Shown here: piece after piece, positions 47,024-56,185 of the stretch
How the letters are laid out: the number at the start of each line of letters is the position of its first letter
Position numbering within the stretch: position 1 is the first letter of the stretch
Assembly: GCF_009789535.1 (NCBI RefSeq)
Contig: NZ_WSUT01000005.1
Coordinates: forward strand, 2,990,001 to 3,054,000
DNA: 64,000 bases
DNA from: Sphingomonas carotinifaciens
GTDB taxonomy: Bacteria; Pseudomonadota; Alphaproteobacteria; Sphingomonadales; Sphingomonadaceae
Reading direction: 5' to 3'
The notes under the pieces: model-generated
Databases searched by the model: none
What the model saw: the letters and a program-made list of their open reading frames with translations, nothing else
What the model was told of the DNA's origin: nothing
Translations under genes and position numbers: made by a program

Positions 47024-48346
47024 ATGCTGAAACTCAGCCTCACGGCACTCGCACTCGCCACCTGCGCGCCTCTATCTGCCCAGCAGGTCAGCGCCGACTG
47101 GGTCCGCGCCCACGAGACCTTCCTCGCCGGTGACGAACTCGCCGGCCGCGGCAGCGCGACGCGCGACGAAGCGATCGCCGCCGCCTATGTCGCCACCCAG
47201 TTCCAGGCTTACGGCCTGAAACCCCCGCCCGGCATGACCGGCTATATCCAGAAGGCGCCCGTCTTGCGCCGCTTCGTCGCCGGCGCGCCCAGCCTGACGC
47301 TGGGGGATGCGCCCATCGCCGGCCTGACCCTGAGCCGCGCCCCCGGCGGCACCGTCACCGGGCGCGCACAGGTCGCCCGTACCGCATCGCGCGTCCGCAC
47401 CGGCACACCGATCGTGATCTATACCGGCCTCGCCGACGATTTCGCGGCCGCCATCGGCGCTGCACGCGACAAGGGCGCATCGCTCATCATCGGCCCCGCG
47501 CCGGACAAGCCCGGCCCGGCCTGGGCCGTCGGCCGCCCCCTCGGGGTCCGGCTGGCCGACGATGCCGACCCCGGCCTGACCATCGCCATGCTGCCACCGG
47601 CTACCCTCGCCGATCTGGCGCGCCGGGCGGGCCGGCAGACGATCCGCTTCGACCTTCCTTTCCGCGAGGAACGCACGGAGACCACCAACGCCATCGGCTA
47701 TCTGCCTGGCACCGATCCCGCCGCCGGCATCCTGCTGCTGTCCGCCCATCTCGACCATCTGGGAGTCGAGGATGGCACGATCATGCACGGCGCGAACGAC
47801 GACGCCTCGGGCACCGTCGCGGTTCTCGAACTCGCCCGGACGCTTGCCGCCGGCAAGCCGATGAAGCGCGGCATCCTGTTCGGTGCGTTCGGCGCGGAGG
47901 AGCTGGGCCTGCTCGGCTCCAAATATTTCGGCACCCACCTGCCCGTCCCCGTCGAGCGTATCGCCGCCAATATCGAGTTCGAGATGATCGGCGCGCAGGA
48001 CCCGAAACTGCCCAAGGGCGCGCTGATGATGACCGGCTACGAACGCTCCGACCTCGGCGAGCGCCTCGCCGCCCACGGCGCGCGCCTCGCGCCCGATCCC
48101 TATCCGGACCAGAACTTCTTCCGTCGTTCCGACAACTATTCGCTCGCGCTGCGCGGCGTCGTCGCCCACACGCTGTCCGGCTGGGCCGTCGTCCCGACCT
48201 ATCACCAGCCGACCGACACGATCGCGGCGATCGACTTTCCCTTCATGACGCAGGCGATCGCCGCGCTGGTCGACCCCATCCGCAATCTCGCCGACAGCGA
48301 CGCGGCACCGACATGGAAGCCGGGTGGTCGCCCCAAGGCGGATTGA
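47024..48346 (+). CDS. M28 family zinc peptidase, exported
   Basis: A 440-residue di-zinc aminopeptidase-type protein with a signal peptide (MLKLSLTALALATCAPLSAQ). A PA-domain-like insert lies between residues 90 and 200. Zinc ligands are visible in SAHLDHLG (His), GANDDASG (Asp), GAEELGLLGS (Glu pair), NIEFEMIG (Glu/Asp position) and TYHQPTDT (His). It probably releases N-terminal amino acids in the periplasm. No operon partner: GST begins 32 bases later on the same strand. Confidence 0.88.
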   Translation: MLKLSLTALALATCAPLSAQQVSADWVRAHETFLAGDELAGRGSATRDEAIAAAYVATQFQAYGLKPPPGMTGYIQKAPVLRRFVAGAPSLTLGDAPIAGLTLSRAPGGTVTGRAQVARTASRVRTGTPIVIYTGLADDFAAAIGAARDKGASLIIGPAPDKPGPAWAVGRPLGVRLADDADPGLTIAMLPPATLADLARRAGRQTIRFDLPFREERTETTNAIGYLPGTDPAAGILLLSAHLDHLGVEDGTIMHGANDDASGTVAVLELARTLAAGKPMKRGILFGAFGAEELGLLGSKYFGTHLPVPVERIAANIEFEMIGAQDPKLPKGALMMTGYERSDLGERLAAHGARLAPDPYPDQNFFRRSDNYSLALRGVVAHTLSGWAVVPTYHQPTDTIAAIDFPFMTQAIAALVDPIRNLADSDAAPTWKPGGRPKAD

Positions 48347-48378
48347 GCCCGGCCGCCACCCCCGCTAGGCACGGTGGC

Positions 48379-49041
48379 ATGAAGCTCATCATCGGCAACA
48401 AGGCCTATTCGTCCTGGTCGCTGCGCGGCTGGCTCGCCGCCAAGCAGTCCGGCCTTCCCTTCGAGGAGGTGGTCGTGCCGCTCTACGACGCGGACTGGGA
48501 CGCCAGGCGCGAGGGGGCGGAATTCGCCCCCTCCTCGGGCAAGGTGCCGATCCTGTGGGACGGCGACGCCGTGGTCTGGGACAGCCTCGCCATCGTCGAC
48601 TATCTCGCGGACAAGGTCGGCCGTGACCGTTTCTGGCCGGCAGACGAGGCCGCACGCGCCATGGCGCGCTCGATGGCGGCGGAAATGCACGCCAGCTTCA
48701 CCGCGCTGCGCCGCAAGCACAGCATGAACATCCGTCAGGTCTATGAGGCGCGCCGCCCCGATGACGACGTGCTGGTCGATCTCGCCCGCATCATGGAGCT
48801 TTGGGCGCAGGCGCGCGCCCGCTTCGGCGGCAATGGCGATTTCCTGTTCGGCAGCTTTGGCGCCGCGGACATCATGTTCGCCCCCGTCGTCACCCGGATC
48901 GTCACCTACCAGCTTCCCATCGCCCGCTTCGCCGCCGGCTATATGGACGCCGTGCTCCAGCATCCGTTCATGCAGGACTGGATCGCCGCCGCGCAGGAAG
49001 AGGAATGGCTGATCGAACGGTTCGAGCAGCCGACGCCGTGA
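48379..49041 (+). CDS. Glutathione S-transferase family protein
   Basis: A 220-residue protein with an N-terminal thioredoxin-fold GST domain (KLIIGNKAYSSWSLRGWLAA, SGKVPILWD, WDSLAIVDYLAD) and a helical C-terminal domain (FGAADIMFAPVVTR). The Ser-Ser-Trp-Ser near the N-terminus fits the Ser-type active site of zeta/beta-like bacterial GSTs. The substrate is unknown. Its stop overlaps the dapE GTG start by four bases. Confidence 0.88.
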   Translation: MKLIIGNKAYSSWSLRGWLAAKQSGLPFEEVVVPLYDADWDARREGAEFAPSSGKVPILWDGDAVVWDSLAIVDYLADKVGRDRFWPADEAARAMARSMAAEMHASFTALRRKHSMNIRQVYEARRPDDDVLVDLARIMELWAQARARFGGNGDFLFGSFGAADIMFAPVVTRIVTYQLPIARFAAGYMDAVLQHPFMQDWIAAAQEEEWLIERFEQPTP

Positions 49042-50156
49042 TCGACGTCCTCACCCTCGCGCAAGACCTGCTCCGCACCGAAAGCGTCACCCCGGCGCAA
49101 GGGGCCGTGTTCGACATACTGGAAACCGCGCTGGTCCCGCTCGGCTTCACGGCCGACCGGTTCGTGGTCGGCGAGGCGCCGGACGGCCCGGTCGAAAACC
49201 TGCTGGCGGTGCGGGGCGGCACCGGCCCGCACCTCGCCTTCGCCGGCCATGTCGATGTCGTCCCCGCCGGCGAGGGCTGGACCGGCAGTCCATTTTCCGG
49301 CGCGGTCCGCGACGGCCTGCTCTACGGCCGCGGCGCGGTCGACATGAAGGGTGCCGTCGCCGCCTTCATCGCCGCCTGCGCCGCCGCGCCCGCCGCCATT
49401 CCCGTCAGCCTCATCATCACCGGCGACGAGGAGGGTCCCGCCACCTACGGCACCCGCGCCCTGATCGACCGCATGCGCGAGCGGGGTCTGCGCCCCGACC
49501 TCTGCCTCGTCGGCGAACCCACCTCCGCCGCCCGCCTCGGCGACATGGTCAAGATCGGCCGTCGCGGCTCGGTCAACATCTGGATCACCGTGCCCGGCCG
49601 ACAGGGCCACGTCGCCTACCCCCACCTTGCCGACAACCCTGTCACCCGCCTGATCGCCATCCTCTCCGCGATCGACGCCATCACCCTGGACACCGGCAAC
49701 GCCTGGTTCCAGCCCTCCAACATCGAGGTCACCGACCTCCATGTCGGCAACCCCGCCCACAACATCATCCCCGGCAGCGCGCAGGCCCGCCTCTCGATCC
49801 GCTTCAACGACGAACATAGCGGCCAGTCGCTGATCGATCGCATCGCGGCCGTCGCCGCCGCGCACGCACCCGGCGCCGAGGTTACCGGCCGCATCTCGGG
49901 CGAGGCGTTCCTGACCGAGCCCGGCGCCTTTTCCACGCTGGTATCCGATGCGATCGAGGACGAGACGGGTTCGCGGCCCGAGCTTTCCACCACCGGCGGT
50001 ACATCGGACGCACGTTTCCTGTCGAAACTCTGCCCCACGGTCGAATTCGGCCTGCTCAACGCGACTATGCACAAGGTGGACGAGGCGGTGGCGGTGGACG
50101 ATCTCCACGCCCTCACCCGCATCTATGCCGGGATCATCGCTCGCGCGGGCGCCTGA
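49038..50156 (+). CDS. dapE: Succinyl-diaminopimelate desuccinylase
   Basis: DapE removes succinate from N-succinyl-LL-diaminopimelate in lysine and peptidoglycan precursor synthesis. The 372-residue M20 metalloenzyme has metal-binding motifs AGHVDVVPAG, YGRGAVDMKG, TGDEEGPA and a C-terminal His in NATMHKVDE, plus GRRGSVN in the dimerisation domain. The GTG start overlaps the GST stop. The end overlaps the convergent Smr gene by 23 bases. Confidence 0.95.
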   Translation: MIDVLTLAQDLLRTESVTPAQGAVFDILETALVPLGFTADRFVVGEAPDGPVENLLAVRGGTGPHLAFAGHVDVVPAGEGWTGSPFSGAVRDGLLYGRGAVDMKGAVAAFIAACAAAPAAIPVSLIITGDEEGPATYGTRALIDRMRERGLRPDLCLVGEPTSAARLGDMVKIGRRGSVNIWITVPGRQGHVAYPHLADNPVTRLIAILSAIDAITLDTGNAWFQPSNIEVTDLHVGNPAHNIIPGSAQARLSIRFNDEHSGQSLIDRIAAVAAAHAPGAEVTGRISGEAFLTEPGAFSTLVSDAIEDETGSRPELSTTGGTSDARFLSKLCPTVEFGLLNATMHKVDEAVAVDDLHALTRIYAGIIARAGA

Positions 50157-50694
50157 TGACGATATAGAGCGCGCCCTGTCCGCCATGGCGGGGATGCGCG
50201 CCGCGCACCGCCGCGATATGATCGGCATGGCGCGATCCCGCCAGCCAGTCGGCGATGGCGGCCCGGATCGCACCGCGCGCATGCGGGCGTTCGCTTTCCG
50301 GCCGCGGTGGCTTGCCGGTGACGAGCAGCAACAGCCGGTCGCCCCGCCCGATCGCGCGCTCCAGTCCGCGGTCGAGCATCGCATGCGCCGATGCCAGCGT
50401 ATGACCGTGCAGATCGATCGAGCTGTCCGGGATCACCGCGCCGCGGGTCAGCCGCTTGTCCCAGCCACCGTCCAGCGTCTCGCCGGGCCCCTTGCGCACG
50501 GGCGGCGGGGCGACGGCCGGCTGGCGCACCGGCGGCACGCGCCCGCGCACCTTGGGCGCACCGGGCGTCGGCAGGGTTTCCGCGGCGACCGGCACCGGCG
50601 CCGGGCGCGCGGGCACGACGGCGGCGCGCAGCGGGCGCACGCTCGCCATCACCCGCTGCCACAGCAGCGCCTCGTCAGAATTGAGGGACCGCAC
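50134..50694 (-). CDS. Smr domain protein
   Basis: A 186-residue protein whose C-terminal half is an Smr domain: DLHGHTLASAHAMLDRGL, LLLLVTGK, ARGAIRAAIADWL and HGGQGALYIVIRR. Smr domains are small nucleases or nucleic-acid-binding modules; free-standing bacterial ones have been linked to mRNA cleavage on stalled ribosomes. The N-terminal half is Pro/Ala-rich and likely disordered. The GTG at 50694 lies inside the end of mltA (20-base overlap), so translation is coupled. Confidence 0.86.
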   Translation of the reverse strand: MRSLNSDEALLWQRVMASVRPLRAAVVPARPAPVPVAAETLPTPGAPKVRGRVPPVRQPAVAPPPVRKGPGETLDGGWDKRLTRGAVIPDSSIDLHGHTLASAHAMLDRGLERAIGRGDRLLLLVTGKPPRPESERPHARGAIRAAIADWLAGSRHADHIAAVRGAHPRHGGQGALYIVIRRPRER

Positions 50695-52000
50695 CGCCCA
50701 CCCCTGCCTGCAACCGCGCAAGCGTGCCCACGGGGAGCAGCAGGAACGCCGTGCCCCGCCCGGACATGCCGCCCGCCACGCTGCGTGCCGTCTCGCCCGC
50801 GCCCCAGAAGGTGTCGAAGCGGTTCGACCCCTTGATCGCCCCGCCGGTATCCTGCGCCACCCACAATCCGGTCACGTCCTGTCGATCCATCGACAGGAAC
50901 ACGGGCGCGCCCAGCGGCACATATTTGGGATCGGCCGCGGCACTCACCTGGCCCGTCACGGCATAGCCCATCGCACCCTGGGGCGGCCCGTCAAGTTCCC
51001 GGAAGAACACGAAACTCTTGTTCTCGCGCATCAGCGCGCGGCCCTCGTCGGGATGGTCGTGCAGCCACTGCACGATCCCTTGCATCGACGCCTGCCCCGG
51101 CTGCAACAGCCCCCGCTGCCGCATCAGGCTCCCGATCCCGGTATAATCCCGCCCGTTCTGCGTGTCGTATCCGATCCGCATGATCGACCCGTCGGGCAGG
51201 CGCAGCCGCCCGGAGCCCTGGATCTGGAGGAAGAACACCTCGACCGCATCCTTGCCCCAGGCAAGGATCGGCGCCCGTCCGTCCAGCGATCCCTGTTCGA
51301 TCGCGGTGCGGTCGTCGAACGGCACGAAATTCGTGCCTGCGACCTTGCCGCGGATCTTGCGCCCCTTCAGGCTGTCCGAGAACTGGCCGAGATCGACATC
51401 GATCAGGTCGCGCGGCCGGGCATAGATCGGCACGTCATATCCCGAGCGTCGCTCGCGCGAGCCAAGGATTTCCGGCTCGTAATAGCCGGTGGCGAAAGCC
51501 TTGCCGTCGCCCACCTGCACCGCTTCGAAATAGCGTGCAAAGAAATCCCGCGCCCGCCCGCCGCTTCGCGCCGCGGCACAGGCCGGGCCCCAGTCCGCCC
51601 CCCGGGTCAGCCCCGACGTGTCGGCCCGCCGCATCAGCCCCGGACAGGACAGGGCAAAGGCCGCCCGCGCCGACTCGGCCTGTGCATCGGTGATCGGCAG
51701 GGTCGCGATGGCAGGCCCCGGCAGCACCCCGGCGGTCGCCGCCGTTGTGGCGGCAGGATTGGGAATCGACGGCGCGGCCAGCAGCGGCGTCGCCGGTACA
51801 ATTCGCGCCGGACCGCTGGCAACGCGGCCCGGTTCGCGGATCTCGGGCGCCTTGCCGGCGGACGGGCGTGTCGGACCGGGGCGAGTCGCAGTCGGCCGCT
51901 CACCCGGCGCGGCCGGGCCGCCCGATGGGACGATGCGACCCGCGCAAGCGGAGAGCGCCAGAGCGAGCGCCGCCGTCGCGGCGAAACGAAACGCGCTCAC
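50675..52000 (-). CDS. mltA: Membrane-bound lytic murein transglycosylase A
   Basis: MltA cuts the glycan chain of peptidoglycan to give 1,6-anhydro ends. The 441-residue lipoprotein has a signal peptide with lipobox LSACAG, a Pro/Ala-rich linker of about 80 residues, the MltA domain (FATGYYEPEILGSRERR, PIYARP, FFLQIQGSGRL) and the C-terminal 3D domain with catalytic Asp in VAQDTGGAIKG and NRFDTFWG. The GTG start overlaps the Tim44-like gene stop (GTGA). Confidence 0.95.
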   Translation of the reverse strand: MSAFRFAATAALALALSACAGRIVPSGGPAAPGERPTATRPGPTRPSAGKAPEIREPGRVASGPARIVPATPLLAAPSIPNPAATTAATAGVLPGPAIATLPITDAQAESARAAFALSCPGLMRRADTSGLTRGADWGPACAAARSGGRARDFFARYFEAVQVGDGKAFATGYYEPEILGSRERRSGYDVPIYARPRDLIDVDLGQFSDSLKGRKIRGKVAGTNFVPFDDRTAIEQGSLDGRAPILAWGKDAVEVFFLQIQGSGRLRLPDGSIMRIGYDTQNGRDYTGIGSLMRQRGLLQPGQASMQGIVQWLHDHPDEGRALMRENKSFVFFRELDGPPQGAMGYAVTGQVSAAADPKYVPLGAPVFLSMDRQDVTGLWVAQDTGGAIKGSNRFDTFWGAGETARSVAGGMSGRGTAFLLLPVGTLARLQAGVGGAVPQF

Positions 52001-52677
52001 GCTTCGTCGGTGTCGGCAAGCTTCCAGTTCGGATCGCTGCTCTTCAGCGTCCGCGCGAAGGTCCAGACGTCGTGCGTCTCGACCGCATCGGTCAGCGACC
52101 CCGCAACCACCTGCCCGCTGGCGTCGCGCGTCACCGCGGCGATGTCGGCATCGAACCGCACCGTGATCCGCGCCTCCCGGCCCTGCACCTGGGCGTCGGT
52201 GATGACCGCACGCTCGATCGAAACCAGCCGGTTGTCGAGCGTTTCGCCCGATTCGCGGCGGGCTGCGATCGCCTCGGCGAACACCGCCTGCACATCGGGC
52301 TCGGCCAGCGTCGCCAATGCTTCCTCGTCACCCTTCCAGAAGGATTCGAGCGTCATCCGATACGCGCTCTGCGCCCCGTTCAGGAACTGCGCCACATCGA
52401 AGCCGGGCTCCGCCGCGATCACCGCGCGCACGCCCTGCTCGGCCCGCCCCTCGATGTTGCGGTTCGGCATTTCGCGCTTTTCCAGGCTGACCTCGACCGG
52501 CCGGGCGACCGTCACCGGTACGCCGCGGTCATCGGCGCCGCGTGCCAGCGGCTGCTGCTCATGCCCCGTCCGCTTGCCCAGCACGCTGTAGAGCCGCAGG
52601 GCCAGGAAAAGGGCGACCATCGCGAGAAGAACGACGTAGAACAACGCTTGCGAGCCTTTCGATAACCGCCTCAACAT
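51997..52677 (-). CDS. Tim44-like domain membrane protein
   Basis: A 226-residue protein with an N-terminal membrane helix (FYVVLLAMVALFLALRLYSV), a charged linker, and a C-terminal Tim44/TimA-like domain. In mitochondria Tim44 tethers Hsp70 to the import channel; the alphaproteobacterial homologue is thought to be a membrane-associated adaptor. It is divergent from secB and in operon with mltA, consistent with an envelope role. The ATG at 52677 is used. A tRNA-Ser-like relic lies just upstream. Confidence 0.88.
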   Translation of the reverse strand: MLRRLSKGSQALFYVVLLAMVALFLALRLYSVLGKRTGHEQQPLARGADDRGVPVTVARPVEVSLEKREMPNRNIEGRAEQGVRAVIAAEPGFDVAQFLNGAQSAYRMTLESFWKGDEEALATLAEPDVQAVFAEAIAARRESGETLDNRLVSIERAVITDAQVQGREARITVRFDADIAAVTRDASGQVVAGSLTDAVETHDVWTFARTLKSSDPNWKLADTDEA

Positions 52678-52699
52678 AGGTTCAATGCCCGCAAATTCA

Positions 52700-52784
52700 A
52701 ACCCGGTGCGATTCGAACCCACGCCCACGTTAAGCAACGTTGAAACCACTTCAGGCCACTGCTAACCGCTCGGCCACTCGGGCC
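52700..52784 (-). pseudogene. tRNA-Ser-like relic
   Basis: On the minus strand the sequence has a Ser-type D-arm (TGGCCGAGCGGTTAGCAG) and an almost intact T-arm (GTGGGTTCGAATCGCAC) at class II spacing. The acceptor arms pair poorly, one T-stem pair is a mismatch, and no anticodon stem forms. No CCA follows. It looks like a decayed tRNA-Ser rather than a working gene. Confidence 0.5.
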
Positions 52785-52839
52785 GAACGCATGACGCGTG
52801 CAATCGGTCCTGCACCTTCTTGATGATGGGACATTGACG

Positions 52840-53355
52840 ATGGACGATTTGGGCACCCCGCAGGGCTTCGACATGACCGCCGGCGACGCTGCGGATACCG
52901 CCCCTGCCGCCGGCATGATCTCGCAATACGTCAAGGACCTGTCGTTCGAGAACCCGAACGCGCCGGCCATCTACCAGAACCAGGCCGCGCCCGGCATCGA
53001 CGTGCAGTTCAACATCGGCGCGCAGCAGGTGGGCGAGGAAGTGCACGAGCTGGTCCTGAAGATCGAGGTTCGCGCCGAGGCCGAGGGCAAGACCGCGTTC
53101 ATCGTCGACCTCAGCTATGCCGGCCTGTTCGGCTTCCGCAACGTGCCCGCCGACCAGATCCAGCCCTTCATGCTGGGCGAGGCGCCGCGCCTGCTCTTCC
53201 CGTTCGCCCGCCGCGTGCTGGCCGATGCCGTGCGTGACGGCGGCTTCCCGCCGCTCCTCCTCGAGCCGATCGACTTCGCGCAGCTCTACATGCAGCAGGC
53301 CGAGGCCAATGCCGGCACCGCGCAGCCGAACACGCCCGAAACCGGTCACGCCTGA
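52840..53355 (+). CDS. secB: Protein-export chaperone SecB
   Basis: SecB keeps exported proteins unfolded and delivers them to SecA. The 171-residue protein has the family core ISQYVKDLSFENPNAP, HELVLKIEVRAEAEGKTAF, GLFGFRNVP and GGFPPLLLEPIDFAQLY, which form the SecA and substrate contacts. An N-terminal polar extension of about 20 residues and an Asn/Pro tail are present. The ATG at 52840 is chosen; the frame opens upstream without homology. It is divergent from the Tim44-like gene and 8 bases before murJ. Confidence 0.95.
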   Translation: MDDLGTPQGFDMTAGDAADTAPAAGMISQYVKDLSFENPNAPAIYQNQAAPGIDVQFNIGAQQVGEEVHELVLKIEVRAEAEGKTAFIVDLSYAGLFGFRNVPADQIQPFMLGEAPRLLFPFARRVLADAVRDGGFPPLLLEPIDFAQLYMQQAEANAGTAQPNTPETGHA

Positions 53356-53363
53356 ATCCATAA

Positions 53364-54935
53364 ATGAACCTTGCCAAGGCGCTGGGCTCGGTCGGCGGGC
53401 TGACGCTCGCCAGCCGGGTGCTGGGGGTTCTGCGCGATTCGCTGTTCTTGCGTTTCGTGGGCGCGGGCTTCGCCTCCGACGCATTTCTAATCGCGTTCCG
53501 CCTGCCCAACATGTTCCGCGCCCTTTTTGCAGAGGGTGCCTTTTCCGCCGCCTTCATCCCCATGTTCAACCGCAAGGTGGCAGAAGGGGAAGCGGCGGAG
53601 AAGGGCAGCGGATTGCGCCGCGGCGTCGCCTTTGCCGAGGATGCGCTGTCCGTCCTGCTGCCGATCCTCCTGCTTTTCACCGCGATCATCCTGGTGCTGG
53701 CCTGGCCCGTCACCTGGATACAGACGTTCGGCTATGCACGCGGCACGCCGGCGCAGTTCGACTATATCGTGCTGCTCAACCGGCTGACCTTTCCCTATCT
53801 GCTGTTCATCAGCCTCGTCTCGCTGCTCGGCGGCATTCTCAATTCGCTGAACCGCTACTGGGTGAATGCCGCGGCGCCGATCCTGCTCAACCTGACGCTG
53901 ATCGTCGCCCTGCTCGCGTTCCATGACCACGAACCGCTGTTCACCGCGCGCAACCAGGCGATCGCGGTATCGGTGGCCGGGATCGTCCAGTTCGCCTGGC
54001 TGTGGTGGGCCTGTCGCAGCGCCGGCGTCCGCCTTCGCCTGAAGCGGCCGACGATCAACCCGGACGTGAAGCGGCTTCTGGCGCTGATCGGCCCTGCCGC
54101 GGCAGGCGCCGGTGCGGTGCAGATCAACCTAGTCGTCTCCACCGCGCTTGCTGCCAGCCTGCTGCCCGAAGGCTCCGTGTCCTATATCTACACGGCGGAC
54201 CGGCTGAACCAGTTGCCGCTCGGCCTGATCGGCATCGGTCTGGGCACCGTGCTGCTTCCCACCATCTCGCGTCTGCTGAGCAGCGGGCGCGACGCCGAAG
54301 CGATGGAAACGCAAAACCGCGGCATGGAACTCGCGCTGCTGCTGACGCTGCCCGCCACCGTAGCGCTGATCGTCTGCGGCGCGCCGATCACCGCCGCGCT
54401 GTTCCAGCATGGCAGGTTCGACGCGACCGATACCTTCTACACCGCCCAGGCCCTTGCGGCCTTCTCGATCGGCCTGCCTTCCTACATTCTCGTGAAGGTG
54501 CTGACGCCCGGCTATTATGCGCGGTCGGACACGAAAACGCCTGTGCGTTACGCCACTTGGTCGATGCTGGTGAACCTCGGCCTCAACCTCGCCTTCATCC
54601 GCCCCCTCGGCCACATGGGCCCGCCCCTCGCCACCGCAATCGCCAGCACCGTCAACGTCGCCCTGCTCTATCGCACGCTTGCCCGCCGCAGACAGTTCGT
54701 CGCCGACCCGCAACTCCGCCGCCGCACTCCCCGCCTCATCGTCGCCGCCCTCCTGATGGGCGCCACCATGTGGCTCCTGAACGACCTTTTCCAACCCTAT
54801 GTCACCGGGTCCAGCCTTCAACGCTGGGGCGCGCTCATCATACTGGTCGGCACCGGCGTCCTCGTCTATGCCGCGGCCAGCTTCGCCACCGGCGCGTTCC
54901 GGGTCGCGGAGCTCAGAAAGCTCATCAAAAGGTAA
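53364..54935 (+). CDS. murJ: Lipid II flippase MurJ
   Basis: MurJ moves lipid II across the inner membrane for peptidoglycan synthesis. The 523-residue protein has about fourteen membrane helices of the MOP superfamily, and the family N-terminus GLTLASRVLGVLRDSLF, FRLPNMFRALFAEGAFSAAF and the central LNQLPLGLIGIGLGTVLLP. Only 8 bases separate it from secB, and trpS begins 3 bases after its stop, so these genes are probably one transcript. Confidence 0.96.
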   Translation: MNLAKALGSVGGLTLASRVLGVLRDSLFLRFVGAGFASDAFLIAFRLPNMFRALFAEGAFSAAFIPMFNRKVAEGEAAEKGSGLRRGVAFAEDALSVLLPILLLFTAIILVLAWPVTWIQTFGYARGTPAQFDYIVLLNRLTFPYLLFISLVSLLGGILNSLNRYWVNAAAPILLNLTLIVALLAFHDHEPLFTARNQAIAVSVAGIVQFAWLWWACRSAGVRLRLKRPTINPDVKRLLALIGPAAAGAGAVQINLVVSTALAASLLPEGSVSYIYTADRLNQLPLGLIGIGLGTVLLPTISRLLSSGRDAEAMETQNRGMELALLLTLPATVALIVCGAPITAALFQHGRFDATDTFYTAQALAAFSIGLPSYILVKVLTPGYYARSDTKTPVRYATWSMLVNLGLNLAFIRPLGHMGPPLATAIASTVNVALLYRTLARRRQFVADPQLRRRTPRLIVAALLMGATMWLLNDLFQPYVTGSSLQRWGALIILVGTGVLVYAAASFATGAFRVAELRKLIKR

Positions 54936-54938
54936 GTC

Positions 54939-55943
54939 ATGCGCGTCGTCTCCGGCATCCAGCCCACTGGCAATCTCCACCTCGGCAACTATCTGGGCGC
55001 GATCAAGCAGTGGGTGGCGATGCAGGATTCGATGAAGGAGGGCGACGACTGCCTGTTCTTCCTCGCCGATCTTCACGCGCTGACCGTCGCTATCGACCCG
55101 AAGGAACTGGCGAACAACACGGTCGAGATGGCGGCCGCGCTCCTCGCGTCGGGCATCGATCCCGCCCGCTCCATCCTCTTCAACCAGGCGCGTGTGCCCG
55201 CGCATAGCGAGCTCACCTGGATCCTCAACGGCACGGCGCGCATCGGCTGGCTGAACCGGATGACGCAGTTCAAGGACAAGGCGGGCAAGAACCGCGAAGG
55301 CGCCAGCATCGGCCTTTACGCCTATCCCGTGCTGATGGCGGCCGACGTGCTGGTCTATCGCACCACCCACGTCCCCGTCGGCGAGGATCAGAAGCAGCAT
55401 CTCGAACTCGCCCGCGACATCGCGACCAAGTTCAACACCGATTTCGGCTCGGAGGTGTTCGTGCTGCCCGAACCGCTGGTCAGCAAGGCGGCACCGCGCA
55501 TCATGTCCCTGCGCGACGGTTCGGCCAAGATGTCCAAGTCCGACCCGTCCGAGGCCAGCCGCATCCACCTGACCGACAGCGACGACGCGATCGCGCAAAA
55601 GCTGCGCAAGGCGAAGACCGACCCGACCGAACTGCCCGCCACAATGGCCGAACTGGCCGACCGTCCAGAGGCGCGCAATCTGGTGACGATCTACGCCGCG
55701 CTTGCCGGCACGACTCCGGCCGACGTGCTGGCCGAACACCAGGGCAAAGGCTTCGGCCAGTTCAAGCCGGTCCTCGCCGATGTCGCCATCGCCGCACTCG
55801 GCCCCATCCGCGACCGGATGGTCGCCCTGCTGAACGACCGTACCGCCGTAGCCCAGGCCCTTGAGGCAGGCGCCGAAAAGGCACGCGCTCTCGCCGCCCC
55901 CACCTTGCGGGCGGCACAGGACGCGGTCGGCCTGCAAATCTGA
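54939..55943 (+). CDS. trpS: Tryptophanyl-tRNA synthetase
   Basis: Class I synthetase that charges tRNA-Trp. The 334-residue protein has the HIGH-equivalent in SGIQPTGNLHLGNYLGA, the Trp-binding region TQFKDKAG, and KMSKS in SAKMSKSDPSEASR. The ATG at 54939 gives the standard start MRVVSGIQPTG. It ends the secB-murJ-trpS run, followed by a stem-loop. Confidence 0.97.
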   Translation: MRVVSGIQPTGNLHLGNYLGAIKQWVAMQDSMKEGDDCLFFLADLHALTVAIDPKELANNTVEMAAALLASGIDPARSILFNQARVPAHSELTWILNGTARIGWLNRMTQFKDKAGKNREGASIGLYAYPVLMAADVLVYRTTHVPVGEDQKQHLELARDIATKFNTDFGSEVFVLPEPLVSKAAPRIMSLRDGSAKMSKSDPSEASRIHLTDSDDAIAQKLRKAKTDPTELPATMAELADRPEARNLVTIYAALAGTTPADVLAEHQGKGFGQFKPVLADVAIAALGPIRDRMVALLNDRTAVAQALEAGAEKARALAAPTLRAAQDAVGLQI

Positions 55944-55950
55944 CCTTTCA

Positions 55951-55971
55951 GGGGTGGCTGCCTGCCACCCC
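55951..55971 (+). terminator. Stem-loop after trpS
   Basis: GGGGTGGC pairs perfectly with GCCACCCC around a five-base loop, seven bases after the trpS stop. Only a short AT stretch follows, so termination may be partly factor-dependent. Confidence 0.6.
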
Positions 55972-56097
55972 ATATTCCTGTCGGCGCCAGCGCCCCGATC
56001 AGGACACAGCAGCAGCGCCCGCAACCAACCCCGTAATCGCCCCGGACGCAACGCCTTTGCGCCCTCTGCGCCGCCGCATGACGATCGCCTCGACATT

Positions 56098-56184
56098 CCC
56101 TTCGCGGCTTCGCGGCTTCGCGTGAACCTCATCCACGCCTGCGATCACATGCTGCACTAAAAAGTCACGCGACGCCGCGAAGGG
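56098..56184. repeat. Inverted repeat next to dnaA
   Basis: CCCTTCGCGGC (56098-56108) and its exact complement (56174-56184) enclose 65 bases, including three tandem copies of a TTCGCGGC-like unit at the left arm. The right arm is directly adjacent to the dnaA stop. No gene lies in the 242-base trpS-dnaA interval. Confidence 0.45.
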
Positions 56185-56185
56185 A

